Assembly (NCBI GenBank): GCA_900169235.1
Contig: FWCC01000067.1
Span: 160,675-224,674 of the forward strand
Reading direction: 5' to 3'
DNA from: Zarea fungicola
Taxonomy: Eukaryota; Ascomycota; Sordariomycetes; Hypocreales; Cordycipitaceae
DNA length: 64,000 bases
A model generated the notes under the pieces. The model saw only the letters and a program-made list of their open reading frames with translations. It was not told the origin of the DNA and did no database searches. Numbering within the stretch: the stretch's first letter is position 1; each line of letters starts with the position of its first letter. The position numbers were made by a program, and so were the translations under genes. This document shows positions 23,151 through 35,550 of the stretch, in pieces.

Positions 23151-23902
23151 GGCTAGGCGCGTCCGGGGGAGGAAGGAGAGAAGCGAAAATATGAATTTTT
23201 TTCTGATGGTGGTGCGTGCTCCCGAAAGTTGATGACGAAAGGCGGGTTGGGATGGGGTGGGAGGTGTTTGCTGCGTCGTCAAATTACCCCAGGTCGAACC
23301 TTTGGTGGTGGGCCTCGGCCGATCTATGCGAGGGAAGACAGTGCAGCCTTGTCTGTTTTCAAGGCGAGAGCAGCACAATTGAGCAAGCTACTCCAACCGT
23401 CGATGGGAAGCAGGATAAACAGAAAACAGGATAGGGTCGGAGCGGAGGTATCACGAGGGAAGTGCTGACTGGGCATATGTACTCCGTATGCAGGAATAGG
23501 AATGCATGTGGTTGGATGCTCCTTTGTGGGCTTCCTAGGCTTCCTCGGTCTCTTTCAAGAAACTGGGGAAGGCTAGTGCCTGTTTTTGGCGTTGCCGCCA
23601 CAGAATTGGCCTGCAGAGTGGCATGTGAAGATGAGATGCGCACTAGCCACATTCAGCCACATTTCATTTCCGGTAATAAGTACACCAATTGTTGCATGTC
23701 GAGCTTGGTTTTGATACATGCACGGATACAAGCTCCACTGTGTTCCAAGATTCCTCTAGCAGGTAAATACTGATGTATTCCATGTGTTCTCTCTAAGCTA
23801 TGTGGCTAATTTCGATGCGCCATGTATATTATTTTCTATTTTAAATTTCCCTTTATTTTTGCGGCAGATGGTTCTCCTACAACATCAAGTCTCAAGCAGA
23901 CG
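23151..23902. other. intergenic spacer with one TACTCCGTA word
   Basis: 752 bp between the ABC transporter start and the guanylate kinase stop, both genes on the minus strand. It should include the transporter promoter. A TACTCCGTA nonamer is at 23480-23488. No gene seen. Confidence 0.5.
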
Positions 23903-24703
23903 TTATTGGTCAATTGGCTTGTGAATAAAGGCGTCCAACTCCTTGTATGCCGTCTCGAGGTCATCATTGACAATAATCAGATCATGCACGCCAGGCGTCT
24001 TTGAGTACTCGAGCTCATTCTTGGCTTGCGCCAGACGCTTTTGCACACTGACCTCTGTTTCCGTACCGCGACCGCGCAGACGGCCCTCGAGCTGTTCAAT
24101 CGACGGAGGCGCAATGAATACATAGCGGGCCGCGATGCTTGAGTCTTTGATTTGCTTGACGCCCTAGAAAAAAATTATTAGCAAAATTCAAACTCCCACA
24201 ACTGTTCCTCCTTTTACAGTCCCGGCCAGGGAGTAAAAGGAAATGTATCTTGTACGCACCTCCATCTCAATGTCAAGGAGGACAATGCGCCCCTTTTTCG
24301 TCTGCTCCTCAATTGTCATCTTGCTGGTCCCGTAGCGGTTGCCGCCAAACTTGGCGTGCTCAACAAAGCCATCCTTGGCAATGAGATCCTCAAAATCCTG
24401 CATGGGCACAAAGTGGTAGTGTTCGCCATCCTTTTCGCCGGGTCGCGGGCCGCGGGTGGTGTGCGAGACGGAGAGACAGAAGGCGTCGGGGTGGCGCTGG
24501 AAGAGGAGGTTGTAGAGAGTACCCTTGCCCACGCCCGAGGGGCCGGATATGACAACGGGACGGCGGTCTGCAAAGTAAAGAAAATGAATTAGAATGAAAG
24601 TCTTCGTTTTGGGAAATGCCACGCCCAGATAGGCTGCCTCGTTGATTTTCTGGCGGTGACGGCCCTTATGGTGGGGTGGAGTGGTCAACTTACCAGCAGC
24701 CAT
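23903..24703 (-). CDS. guk1: guanylate kinase
   Basis: Three exons, complement(23903..24163, 24260..24567, 24694..24703), 192 aa. The first exon is 10 nt (ATGGCTGCTG then GTAAGT). It phosphorylates GMP to GDP with ATP. The P-loop GPSGVGKG is at residues 12-19, followed by the GMP-binding signature SVSHTTRGPRPGEKDGEHYHFV, the FVEHAKFGGNRYGTS segment and KKGRIVLLDIEMEGVKQIK. The lid/C-terminal part RYVFIAPPSIEQLEGRLRGRGTE and the ending LIIVNDDLETAYKELDAFI match the family. Length is typical of the eukaryotic enzyme. It is divergent from DPH3 with a 346-bp gap. Confidence 0.97.
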
Positions 24704-25049
24704 TGCCGATGCACTTCGGAGAAGAGGTCGAGAAAATCTAAAAACTGAAGTATTCTGGGTAAATGATTTTGCAATGAAGCGCACCGGCATGGAGAACAGG
24801 AAATAGAGGCCTAACAAAAAAAACACACCAGTGGCTAAAGATTGAATGTAGCTTGGTAGACCTGGAGGGGCAGGATTTCGTCACAATCCGTTGGCACAAA
24901 TGTTCCCCACTTAAAAAAATACGGCTCATCCCCGGAGCGCTGGAGGGGTGATGGTGGCGACTCTGATTCTAAAAATTAAGTTGCAAACCGGCAACCAGAT
25001 GCTCTTGTTGTACTCTGCATGAAATTATACTCGAGTAAATAAAAACACA
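24704..25049. promoter_or_regulatory. divergent promoter between GUK1 and DPH3
   Basis: 346 bp separate the two start codons, so the regulatory DNA of both genes must overlap or abut here. I see no recognisable binding-site motif. Confidence 0.4.
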
Positions 25050-25383
25050 ATGTCCGACGACGGCCTCTCCATCTACGATGAAATCGAGATCGAAGACATG
25101 ACCTTTGACGAGGCCATGCAAACGTATTTTTACCCATGCCCATGCGGCGATCGATTCCAGATTGCGCTTGATGACTTGCGCGACGAGCAGGATATTGCTG
25201 TGTGTCCGAGCTGCAGCCTGATGATTCGCGTCATTTTTGATCTGGTAGGCTTTTAATTTGTGTAACGGGGGAAAAAAATTGGCTCGAAATTATTCTTGCT
25301 GGCTAAAAGTTTGGAAAACAATGTAGGATGACTTGCCAAAACCACCACCAGGACCCGGAAACCCGATTTCTGTCGCTGCTTGA
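25050..25383 (+). CDS. dph3: DPH3/KTI11, CSL zinc-finger electron donor for diphthamide synthesis
   Basis: Two exons, join(25050..25244, 25327..25383), 83 aa; donor GTAGGC, acceptor ATGTAG. DPH3 carries an iron/zinc ion on four cysteines and donates electrons to the Dph1-Dph2 radical enzyme that starts diphthamide synthesis on EF2; in yeast it is also linked to Elongator through Kti13. The CSL zinc-finger pattern is clear: [20 protein letters not shown] (first CxC), then [25 protein letters not shown] (CPSC). The Pro-rich tail after the intron ([18 protein letters not shown]) is usual in filamentous fungi. Confidence 0.96.
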
Positions 25384-26547
25384 AAATGTCGGAACCACCA
25401 CTGAGAACCGACAAAAGCAGATTATTCCACGACGATACGCAACAATGCTGCAGCACAGGATGGAGTCATTACAATGACCGGACACGTCTGGAGTCTGTGA
25501 CTCACGCCCCATAGGTTGCCGTTTGCCAACCAAATTGAATAAATTCCGCGAATAACGAAGCGATGACAAAACCTTTTTTTTTTTGTGGCGGAACGAGAAA
25601 TTCTTGAAATGAGAAAGACAGGCCTCGTATTGGGTGTATATAGTGGCCAGCGTGACTCGCAGAGCGAAGATTCGCAGGGTGAATAGTTATCTTGAACTGG
25701 AGGTGATACAGACAGGCTCATTGCATCGGAGTTTTGGATATACAAAACAGGGGATCATCTAGTTACAATTCTTTATGCATGGATAGGCCTGCTTGGCTGC
25801 TCGTTAACAGTCACATTTATCCAACATTTTGTTTTTAAATTTGCATTTTTTGTGACTCTGACAGTGAACTGCCAAAGTTTATAAGTGGAACGCGAAGCAG
25901 GGGAGGGAGTCGCAATCCATCTATCCTAGGAACCCCGAGTCGCAAACACTAGACTACAAAAAAAAAAAGTCCAGTTCCGACAACATGACAACATGACAAC
26001 GTAAAAAAGTCATGGAAATAAAAACTTCTTCCACCCGCCACAAAATGCCATTAAGATTATATGGTGATTATGCCACTTCTTCATCGGCCCTCCAATCCCC
26101 CCCTCCTAGGTAATGTGTTTGTATGGTTGCAGGTGTGGAAAAACAAAGCCACTGTCTAAATGCGAATGGTGTATCTTTGCGGTCGTACGAAAAAAAAAAA
26201 GCCCAAAAAAAGGAGTCTGACAAGCAGACTCAGGAAAAGATCAAAATCAAAGGCTTGGTGTGATGGTATCCCCAAACGCCAACGTCCTGCCTGGGACGGG
26301 TAATGCATCCGACACGGTAGGCATCATGGTATAAAAAGAGAACAAGAAAAGTAAGGCGCGCCAAATATCGTTGGAGATTGGAATGTTGATGAACATGGTC
26401 AACGCAACGGCTGAGCGGCTGGTATAAGCGGAATCATTATTTCGTAGAATTTTTGTTTTTGCAGTGTGTATGTTTGGCAATCTGCTGTGGATGCCAATGC
26501 CTCATGGCCGGCCATAAGTGTCGTGAGAAGAGGTAGGGAGAGAGAAA
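25384..26547. other. intergenic, convergent 3' ends
   Basis: 1.16 kb with several A- and T-homopolymer runs (25570, 25960, 26190). It should hold the DPH3 3' UTR and that of the downstream minus-strand gene. The open frame at 25422-25745 (minus) shows no protein signature. No gene called. Confidence 0.5.
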
Positions 26548-26998
26548 TTATAGCATGATGAGGCTCATAATACAGAACCCCAACAGACCGGCCATGGAGC
26601 CCTGCATCTGGGGCAGAATGGCGCCGCCAGTAGCGTCAGCAGGTTTTGAGCTGGTGGCATTGAGACGAGGATTGCTGCCAGAGGTGCCAGTTGATTGCGC
26701 TAGAGCAATGTTAGCATTGAGATTGGCAAGCAGAGAGCTGCGTAAAAGACATACAGGCTGTGTGCGTAGTCGAGGTCGAGATGGTTGTCGTCTGGGAAGA
26801 CTGCGACGAGGCAGCGCCCGTGGCATTGGAAGCAGGATGGATGCTAGAATCAGCCCCGACGCCAGTTGCGACAGGTAGAGTAGGAATGGTTGAAGCTACC
26901 TCGACAGAGGTGGGAGGAGCGCCATCGCCAGTGCCAGGCTGGCCAGCAGAAACAGAGACGGCCAGGCTGGCGGCGGCGAGGAACTGCGAGATGCGCAT
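26548..26998 (-). CDS. small secreted GPI-anchored Ser/Thr-rich protein
   Basis: Two exons, complement(26548..26699, 26755..26998), 131 aa; donor GTATGT, branch CTAAC, acceptor CTCTAG, with a 55-nt intron. I do not recognise a catalytic family. The protein has a signal peptide (MRISQFLAAASLAVSVSAG), a low-complexity Ser/Thr/Ala/Pro-rich middle with one NAT sequon per exon (SNATGAAS, LNATSS), and a hydrophobic C-terminal segment GLLGFCIMSLIML ending at the stop. This is the layout of a GPI-anchored or wall-attached glycoprotein. It is reminiscent of Ser/Thr-rich GPI proteins of filamentous fungi, but orthology is not claimed. Confidence 0.7.
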
Positions 26999-29900
26999 TA
27001 TGACGAGCACGTGTGTAGTTGTAAAAGCTGGAAGAGAAAGCTGCCAGGAGAAACGAGGGCAGTGTTTAGACGGAGTGTCGACTTTTGCGAAAGGTCTCGC
27101 ACCCCACAAAGCTTGGCGCTGGATAGGATCTCGAAAGGTGGTCTGGGAGGGGGGACGTTGGAAACGTGAAAAAGGCTTGGCCGAGTCGCACGAGGAGAAA
27201 AGTGGTGTCGTTACAGCTGATATTAAAAAGTGTCGAGTGCAGTGTAAAGCTTGCACGGGTATCGATTACGTTGAAGGTGTACAGAGAGAGTACCGGTGCG
27301 ATCTTAGAGAGGTTTTTGGCGTGGCCGAGGGAAATGAAAGAATGTAGGAGATTGAATGGGTACAAGAAATCGGGGTTAAACTGGTATACAAATAAAGCCG
27401 TGGTGGCCAGGAGAGAGGAACAGGCACAGAGGCTGGATGAGAGCAAGGAGAAGTTTGGTAGCCGCACTGACAGGGGTGGTCCGTATCCTGGCGTGGGAGT
27501 GGATGCATGTGGATTTTGGATGGGATGAGGCAAACAGGGGTGTGGGCAGCACCAAGGAGGCATGGGAGGGTGGTGGACGCAAAGGACGAGGATTGAGGAG
27601 GATTTGACTATACTGAGCATGTACATTTGCGATTGGCACTTGTACAAGGTGGATGAGACAAAAAAGAGCGGCCATGAGTGTGAAGATGATGGCAAAAAAG
27701 AAAACAAGAAAAAAACGCAATATTAACTTTGATAAAACAGCTTACTGGTACAGAGAGGAAAGAAGTCGAGAGGGATGACGACTGACTGGAGACGAGGCGT
27801 TGGAGCTTGTCGGGCAATTCCACTCGAATGTATCTTTGCGCGGCGTATTAGTGTGGGGGTACTTGGCCTATGCTGCATACATAATTTACCAGTTGAGGGT
27901 CCCACCACCGGTCTCCCGCTAGAAAGCGAAGTTGGCGTCCCCTGGTCCGCAGTGGAGCCAAGCCATTTTTTCTCTCTCTCGATGATTTGCCCTGTTCATA
28001 ACCAGTCGTGCAAGCTAGAACGTACTAGGATAGGAGCGTGGCCTTTCTCTCGATACAAATAAAAAACTGCATGCCGGGCTTGCAACCCCTGCATGGCTAC
28101 AGTTGACAATGGGTGTGTGCCGGTCGTATTCTCGATGATGCAAAAGAAATAATTAAAAAATGGGCGCATCACAAGGGACGGGTCGTGTATCATGTTGCAC
28201 GGAGAACAGAACGGACCTAAGGACAGCATGGTTTGTTATAAAAATGTACACTTCTCCTCCCCCGCCGTTCGGTGCATGAACCGATGGACACACAGCCACA
28301 ATGAAGATATTTTTATCAACTACGACGCACTAACGTACTGTACCTACTTACATACTGAGCAGGGTACGGACTAACGAGTACATGTACTCCGTACATTGAC
28401 AAGACTGTCCGTCTGGAAATTCTACCTTACCAGTATACGTCTGCTTTCTCACCTGATTTCGGTGGGATGCCCACAGCACGAAGTACTTTACAGCCAAGCG
28501 ACCGCAAACCGTTTTAGGGACAGCTAGCAGCGCCACCGCGACCCAAATAGGACCCAGGCCGCCCATTTAGTGCTGGGGCCGCGCGGTGCATTGCTTGGTC
28601 GGCCTACATTCCCAAATAGTAATGATCCAATCCTGTGCATGCAATTGTAATGGTAGCGGATATTCTGAGGAACAAGAAGGCGTCAATTACAATTGTCTTG
28701 TTCGTGAATAACGTTGAGACAGCCAAGGGCAATGCAAAACAAAGCCATTTCCCATCTGGGCAACACTCTTGTCTTGCAGACTGAGACAACCCTTGACAAC
28801 GTCTGAGTGCCGTGCGCATTTCGGTTTCACTGGTTGTAGAGAACCAGTGGGCCAACATCCAGTGGCTTGTTGTGGCTGACTGTTTTAGTGGCGTGTAGTG
28901 GTGCGTAGTGGCCCCCTACCTCCTTTTGAGTACAATAATACAGGCCTTCAGGAGCAGTTTTTTTTTTCCCCCTTAGGCTCTCTGGTTATACTTATTTCCA
29001 ACGGTAAATCGGTCTTGGCATTACAACCAGCACACAACAAGCTTTGGCTCAGCCACCACCGATCATCGACAATCCTCTGTGCTTCACTTACCTTGTCACA
29101 TCAAAACCGAGCCAGTTTAGAAACTCTGCGGTAATCCTCATAAGCTTACATACTGACTACTCTTTAAACATGCGAGGCATTTTTATGTATATATTTATAT
29201 AGCTCTTTCGGCTCGCTCTCCTTCCATTGGCCGTCTTCATTATACGGTTGCGTCATTTGCCCCTCCTGTTTTACGTGTTGAGGCTCGATCGACCCTCGAC
29301 TCCTCCACGAAAAAATTAAACCACGCAGAAAGAAAATGGAAGCCCGCACAAGAGAAAAAAAAAACCAACGCAAAGAGCGATCGCGATGAAGATATCAGGC
29401 ATCCATCCGCTCGTGGATATCTATGCTTGACCAACTATGCACCCTGTGGAAACTTCCGACGCCAAGTTGCGTCATTGGCTGGTAAATTGGTTGGCCGGCT
29501 AGTATCAATAACAGAAGCGCTATAACCTGCAAGGTCCTGGATATGCCGAAAAAAAAAGCCATAACTAAAGAGAAGATTGATTGCAGAAAAAGGTGACTAC
29601 TGACCGGCATGGTTACCTCTGCTGCACTAGCACAAGTAACAAGTACAATGCTGGCCGACGCCAGATTATTATCGACGTGCACTTTGGCAGCGTCATCGAT
29701 CTCCTCCTTGTGCATACCCATGCCAATAAGGGGAGAAAATGCCGACCAAATGGATACCAAGAAGGCGCACGTTGCAGAGACGAAACGCCCGCTATGGCCT
29801 GAACCCGACTTCAGACCTCACTTGCATACCGGTCTTCTCTTCATAGGCCCAGCCAGTCCAATATAAAATATAGAGAAATAATGTCACCATCGTGACTACA

Positions 29901-31676
29901 ATACAGGGATTCTGCAGACGCCTCTCCCGCCCTCGCGAACTGGCATGCGAGGTGTTTCCATCCGCCATCTCAGCCTCACATGTGCACAGATACAGACGGA
30001 CTACAGAATACAGAGTAGCTGGCACCTTTCCCTCTCCATACCCGTTCAACGGTTATGCTCCGTACAATAGGGTACCTAGGTAGGTGCTTGTACGCGGTTC
30101 TGGCCTACTAGTCAGCTTGTCTGGTCAGCCACTAAAAAAAGGTGGCCAAGAGAAGAAAGAAAGGCGGAAAATCATTACCATCCACTACAGCACTTACGCG
30201 TCGCATCATCGCCGGGCGTTTTTCCTGTACTTTTGTACTTTAGAATCTGCCATTCTACTAGGTGCAATTGAGTTATTTTTAAACCAAAAAGCACCAGCCA
30301 GGAAATCCAACCGAGTCTTTACCCCAGCGACTTTTTCTAAGCCGCCGCCCGCCCTGTGCCACTTGTGAGGCTTGTACCCACCCAAGAATTTTACTGCTAA
30401 ACATCCTCACCATTCCCCCGTGCATACAAGGACGGAGTACATGAATGCTGCTGGCTGCTCCGTACACCTTTCAATTTTGACCAACGGCCAATACCAAACT
30501 TGGACATTCGTCATCAAATGCCGTGCATCCTCGCCGAATCATTAACAATCATGCGCGCGACAGTGTAGTGGCCAGCATATCCTTTAAAACACTATCAAAA
30601 TGTAAAAATAACCATGCTTACTTGCTTGGGCATGAAATCTGACAGCTTACATGATCAAACTGCTTGCTGTTTCAATGCACGACTCGCTGCGCCCACCCGC
30701 CATCGTAGATCTCTCCCGCTGGACGCACATTGCTGCACCGCCACCAGCCAGGATTCCATCTCACCTCCCGTCGGGCAAATCGTGGCAAGACTGACTAATA
30801 AAAGAGGAAAATAGCGGGAGAAAAAAAAAAGGAAAAGAAAAGAAAGCAACGTCCTCCAGTCTGCCCTTTAATCTAATTTACCTTCCTTTCGCCTAATTGA
30901 GACATTCTTACCCCAGAATTCCCCTGGTACAGCGCCTGTCCAGAACAGAGTCTCTCCCCCCCTTGCCCCATCTTCATGTAGTTAGTTACAATCATGGTCA
31001 TAAAAAGGTACAATTTCTTTTGGCATTCTGTCTTTGTCCAAGCGCCTTTTGGCAGCCCACGTGGGCCATATATAGCATGAGTGCCATTTCTTCCTCGTTC
31101 ATTCGTTTCATCTCCGCCCCATGTTCTTCGAAGCCAGGGAGGAGGCCCTTGTAGTAGGGTCGCAGCCAATTTAAAACTCATGCGGAACCAAATTTCCTTT
31201 TTTTTTTCTTTCCTCTTCCCGGCGAGATAAATATCATTTTAACTTTTAAATCCAGCTAGTAAGCCTAGCCAGGCTCTTTCACATAGCCAGTTACATGCTC
31301 CGTGCTCTCTACACAGCAAACCCCCATGCACACCGTTCACGTTCATGCTTGTCCCTCCAGGCCTTAGCATCGTAGTTCTCGGCTCTTGACAACCGACTGA
31401 TATTACTTCATTTCAATAACATTCGTCCCCTGGTCGTTTTCTACCGCTTAAATTACTTGAAATACTTACCCGGTTCATGAGCATGTGAAATTGTAGAAAC
31501 TCTAATGACTTTTCTTCTTCTTCTGCATTTGTCTAGTAATCCCTGCTTTCTCTGGTCTATACAGATTTTCACTCACTGTAGACTCTATCATCCTCACACA
31601 TTGCCGACAAAGAAAATTCCCTTGCTCTCGTAAAACACATAAACTTCATCCCATCCCATAACACGACGCAATACAT
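26999..31676. other. gene-poor region of 4.7 kb
   Basis: Longest stretch without a confident gene. The left part (27,000-27,750) is the upstream region of the GPI protein and has several overlapping long open frames on both strands with low-complexity composition. A TACTCCGTA nonamer is at 28385-28393, and related CTCCGTAC words occur near 30058 and 30459. One weak gene candidate (29395-29967, minus) is listed separately. The right 1.3 kb is AT- and CT-rich 3' flank of the leucyl-tRNA synthetase gene. Confidence 0.5.
29395..29967 (-). other. possible small membrane-protein gene, structure unresolved
   Basis: Two open segments look like exons of one minus-strand gene. An ATG at 29967 opens MADGNTSHASSRGRERR and leads into a hydrophobic segment (VTMVTLFLYILYWTGWAYEE). 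A second frame ending at 29395 has two hydrophobic stretches (ATCAFLVSIWSAFSPLIGMG; LQVIALLLLILAG) separated by an acidic helix (HKEEIDDAAKVHVDNNLA). I could not find a donor/acceptor pair of normal length that joins them in frame while keeping the first hydrophobic segment. A donor at GTATTG would work but would remove it. It may be a real but divergent gene, a decayed gene, or chance. Confidence 0.25.
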
Positions 31677-34600
31677 CTAGGCTTCGATATTCTCAAACAC
31701 AAACGTAGGGTTGCCAGGCACAGCATTCTCCGCAAGAACGTTGCTAACTTCCGCCGTCTTGCCATCAATCAGACTCATGCCCTTTTTGCCGCCCTCCTCT
31801 ACAGCAAGCAGCTCAATGCTCGACAGGCCAGCCGCACGTGTCAAGCTGGGGACCATCTGGAGCAGAGTCTGCTTCTCGTCAAACTGGAGCTTCTGCTCAA
31901 GCACCACCGACGTCGGCTCACCCGTCTGCAGGCGACGCTTCAGACCCTGCACGTACGGCATCGCCTTCTTCATCTCGCCCATCTTGCCGATGCGGCCGTT
32001 GAGCACCTTGTCGTCCGTCGAGTTGGTCGCCGGGTTCCACAGCTCCTTGAGAAGCTCCAAGTATTTGGCTTGCCACGCCGGGAACGTGTCCGTCATGTAA
32101 ATCGTCAATTTCTTGGGCTTCTTGGGGTCAAACGACGTCTCCTTGCCCTTGGCCTTCTTCTTCAGCTGCTGGCCCTCGGCCGAGTTGACGTTTGACGCCG
32201 TGTTGCGCACGTACTCGCGCTTGGCGGACAGCGCCAGATCAACCTCGCCCATAACGGGGAAATTGGCGTACTGAATCGTCTTATCCTTCTTGAGGACCTC
32301 GAGCCAGATGTACTCAGCCCAATGGGGGGCGACAACGGCAAGGAGCAGCGCCTGCAACTCAATGTAGCGCTCCACCGTGGCCTTGTGCATCTTGATGTTG
32401 GCGGCCGTGCAAGCCTCGCGGTAAAAGTCACGAGCCGCAATGAGCTCATACAGGCCCGATTTAAGAGCTAGCTTGAAGTTGGTCTGCTTGTACTGCTCGA
32501 TGGACTCCCGAGCCATGGCGTTCATGTCGTTGATGAACAGGGCATCCTGGAAGTCGTTTACGGCGCCCTCGCGGAGCGCGGCCGAGGGGCGACTCATTTC
32601 CTCGCACCACTCGCGCAGGTTATACAAACGCACGACGTTGTTATCCGCGACATCCTCCTCCAAGTTGCAGTCGCCGATACCGTCGCCAGCATCAGCCATG
32701 GCAATACGGGAAGCATCACTGCCAAACTTTGCCACCAGTTCTTGAAGGGTAAGGAAGTTGCCGGTACTCTTGGACATCTTCTCACCGTTCAGGGTCAAGT
32801 GTCCATTGACACGGATACCACGTGGCCAATACTCCTTGGGGAACATGGCCAAGTGGACATACAGGAAAAAGGTCAAATGGTTGGGCAACAGGTCCTTGCC
32901 AGAAACTCTCATGTCGACAGGGTAAAAGTACTCAAACTCACGGCGCATGCTCTCAAGGTTCGCGCGCGAAATCTTGGACTCGCTAAGAACAGAATCATCA
33001 AGATCACGGCGGCAGAAAATGTAGTCCCAGACATCGTCCGTCATCTGGTCGGCGGCAATGTCAAAGAGACCCCTCTTAGTACCGAACAAGTCGCTGTGCA
33101 AAAAGTGAGCGACGGTGTAGTATGACATGTAGATGGTTGAGTCACTCAGACTCTCGACAATAAACTGAGGATCCCAAGGTAGCTTGGTACCAAGACCAAA
33201 CGAGCGAGCACAAGCCCACTGGTTCAACCAGTTCAGGACACCCTCCAGGGCGTTCTTAGTATCAATAGAGAATGTATCCAAGCCATTATCGACCCAGTCA
33301 AGGGCAGTCTGCTTCCACGACTCCTCACCATAGTCAAGATACCACTGGTCCATGAGAGAGACAATGCAGTCATCGCCGGACCGAGAAACAACCTTGCGCT
33401 CAGGCTCGGAGTAGGCAAAAGCCTGACCGGCAGCGATCATGTCGGCACGGACTTTGGGCTTGGCAATCTCAACCTTTTCACCCTTGTAGTCACCAACCTT
33501 GAGAATACCCTGGTAAAAGCCTTCCTTGTAAGCAAGCTCCTTTGCTTCTTCCAGCTGCTTGGTATCTTTGGGGGAGGCAATCTTGAGTTGCTTGACGAGG
33601 AATGGAGCGCAGAGGTCACCGTATGAGGGTGTATCAATAATGGGAAAGATTTCAAGCTCTGCCCATTCCTTTTGAATTCCGTAGTAATCGGCCTTCTTAG
33701 CCAAGTCGGTGACAGTGGCGAAATCATCCGGGCTGTCAGAGGGGACCGAAGTGACTACACCAGTACCTTTGGTTGGCAAAACAGTGTCCATGGGCAAAAC
33801 GCGGACACCGTTCTTGTGGAGGGAGAGGGGCGCGTCAACCAAAGTACCGACGACGTCTGAACCAACAATTTCCATGGCCTTCTCGATAACACCCTCCTGT
33901 GCAAAGACACCCTGGTAGGCCATGTTGCGAGCGGCACGCTCAGTTATCAGGAAGTAGTCGGTTTCGTTAACCTTGAAGATGCCATACGTCAGTTTCGGAC
34001 CGACAAAGCAGCAGGTCTGGCCGTACATGGTCTCAGGTCGCAGAGTAGCAGGAACAAGGAAGACATTGGCATTGGCGGGAAGCTGGCTTTTGACCTGTTC
34101 CGCAGCCTTCTCGGACCACTCAAGGACCTTGAGCTTGAGAGCAGTATATTCTTGCGGGTTGACAGCCTCACCCTCAGAACGGTCGTGATCCATGCAGGGT
34201 TGACGGTCCTTGATCGAGTAAATGGTATATCTCTTGCCAAACTTGATCTTCTTAAGCTCCTTGAGACGGTTCATCTGCCAACGAACAAAGGCGTCGTAGT
34301 AAGGGTTAGCATCCGTGGTGACAAAGGTTCTGCGCCAGTCAATGCGGCAGCCGAAATCCGTCAAATCACGAATAGTAAGCGGAGGGAAGTATTGAAGCCA
34401 GTGGCTCGACTCAGCAAACTTGTGAATCTCCTCAACGGGGATGCCAATCGACTTCATGATCTGGAACTGGTATTTGGCCTTGATAGTCTTGGCGTTGGCC
34501 TTGCCCTTGGTGGCCTTGAACTTGGTGGGATCCTCCTTGGCCTGCTTGGCGGCCGGCTTGGGAGACTCCTCGACAATCTCGGCGTCGGGGTCGTAGCCGG

Positions 34601-35094
34601 CAAAATCCTTGCCGAACATTTCAATTTCCTTGACAAGCTTGTCGGCACAAGCCTTAATCGGCATACCCGTGCAGTGAAAGCCCATGGGGAACAGGGCACG
34701 CTTGCCCGACATTCTGGCGACACCCGCAGAAAACTCGACCTTGCTCACAGTCAAGGCGTGGCCAGCGTGCATGGTGCCGTTCATGTAAGGGTAGGCCGAA
34801 GATCCGAAGAACTTGGGATATTTCTCTCGCAGTTCGCTCGGGGAGATGGAATGAAGGGGAACCTCCTCGGTGGTCGGAGCATCGGTGTGGAAGACGCCAT
34901 CTTCAGCCCATTTCTTCTGGTACTTTTTCTCAATGGCGATCAAGGAATCTCTTTTCTCGGTCTATACAAGGTGTAAGTGACCAATACCCGTTGGTGAATC
35001 GAGGAAACACAAGAATTATCAATGCACTTACACCTTTCAACTCCTTGGTTTTGGAAACGGAGAGGCCTTCCATGGCCTTGGCGGCGTCGGCCAT
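31677..35094 (-). CDS. cdc60: cytosolic leucyl-tRNA synthetase
   Basis: Two exons, complement(31677..34961, 35032..35094), 1115 aa. Exon 1 encodes MADAAKAMEGLSVSKTKELKG; the intron has donor GTAAGT and acceptor TATAG. It charges tRNA-Leu with leucine in the cytosol. Class I motifs are present: HIGH-like PYMNGTMHAGHAL near residue 75 and KMSKS in NGEKMSKSTGNF near residue 745. Between them lies the large CP1 editing insertion (LRPETMYGQTCCFVGP, TGVVTSVPSDSPDDF). The archaeal/eukaryotic-type C-terminal extension is present. Length matches fungal cytosolic enzymes (about 1,090-1,120 aa), and no mitochondrial presequence is seen. Confidence 0.97.
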
Positions 35095-35550
35095 GATTGT
35101 GAGCAGATTCGGTTGTAGAAGACAAGTGAAGAGTAGCCAGAGAAGCACAATCAGCAGTTCTCGGCACAGATATAAATGAGTCTTCTAGTACTATGACTCG
35201 CTCCGTCAGCAATACTTTGTACTTTGCATGTGCGGACTGCGGGCGAGGCTCGTAGGAAAGTTGTGACTCAACAGGGTACAGAAGCTGTAAATGCAGCCCG
35301 ATTTTTGGAGGGGTGAAAACGAAAATCGCGGGGCAAATAAACGTCCAGGGCATGACCGGCGGTGGCGCTGGCTGGTGTGGCGGTGACTACCACCTACTCA
35401 TGCTGTGGCGTCAGACGTTGTGGAGCAACAGCTTTAACTGCCCCCCAGCATGCTGTCGCATCATCTCGCATGCGACATCATCGACTTATTGCATTGCATA
35501 CAGCCTCAATTGCATAATTCGATTTTTCACGACGACATCACATACAAAAA
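35095..35550. promoter_or_regulatory. divergent promoter, LeuRS and mitochondrial-type protein
   Basis: 456 bp between two divergent start codons. The half near the plus-strand gene has a run of alternating CAT/TGC words (35450-35520). No known site recognised. Confidence 0.4.

Noticed and set aside
27066..27707. 213-codon minus-strand frame upstream of the small GPI protein
   Set aside because: Low-complexity Ser/Pro/Leu-rich translation of a pyrimidine-rich leader; overlapping frames on both strands are equally open.
34152..34976. 274-codon plus-strand frame opposite leucyl-tRNA synthetase
   Set aside because: Antisense of strongly conserved LeuRS coding sequence; no independent protein features.
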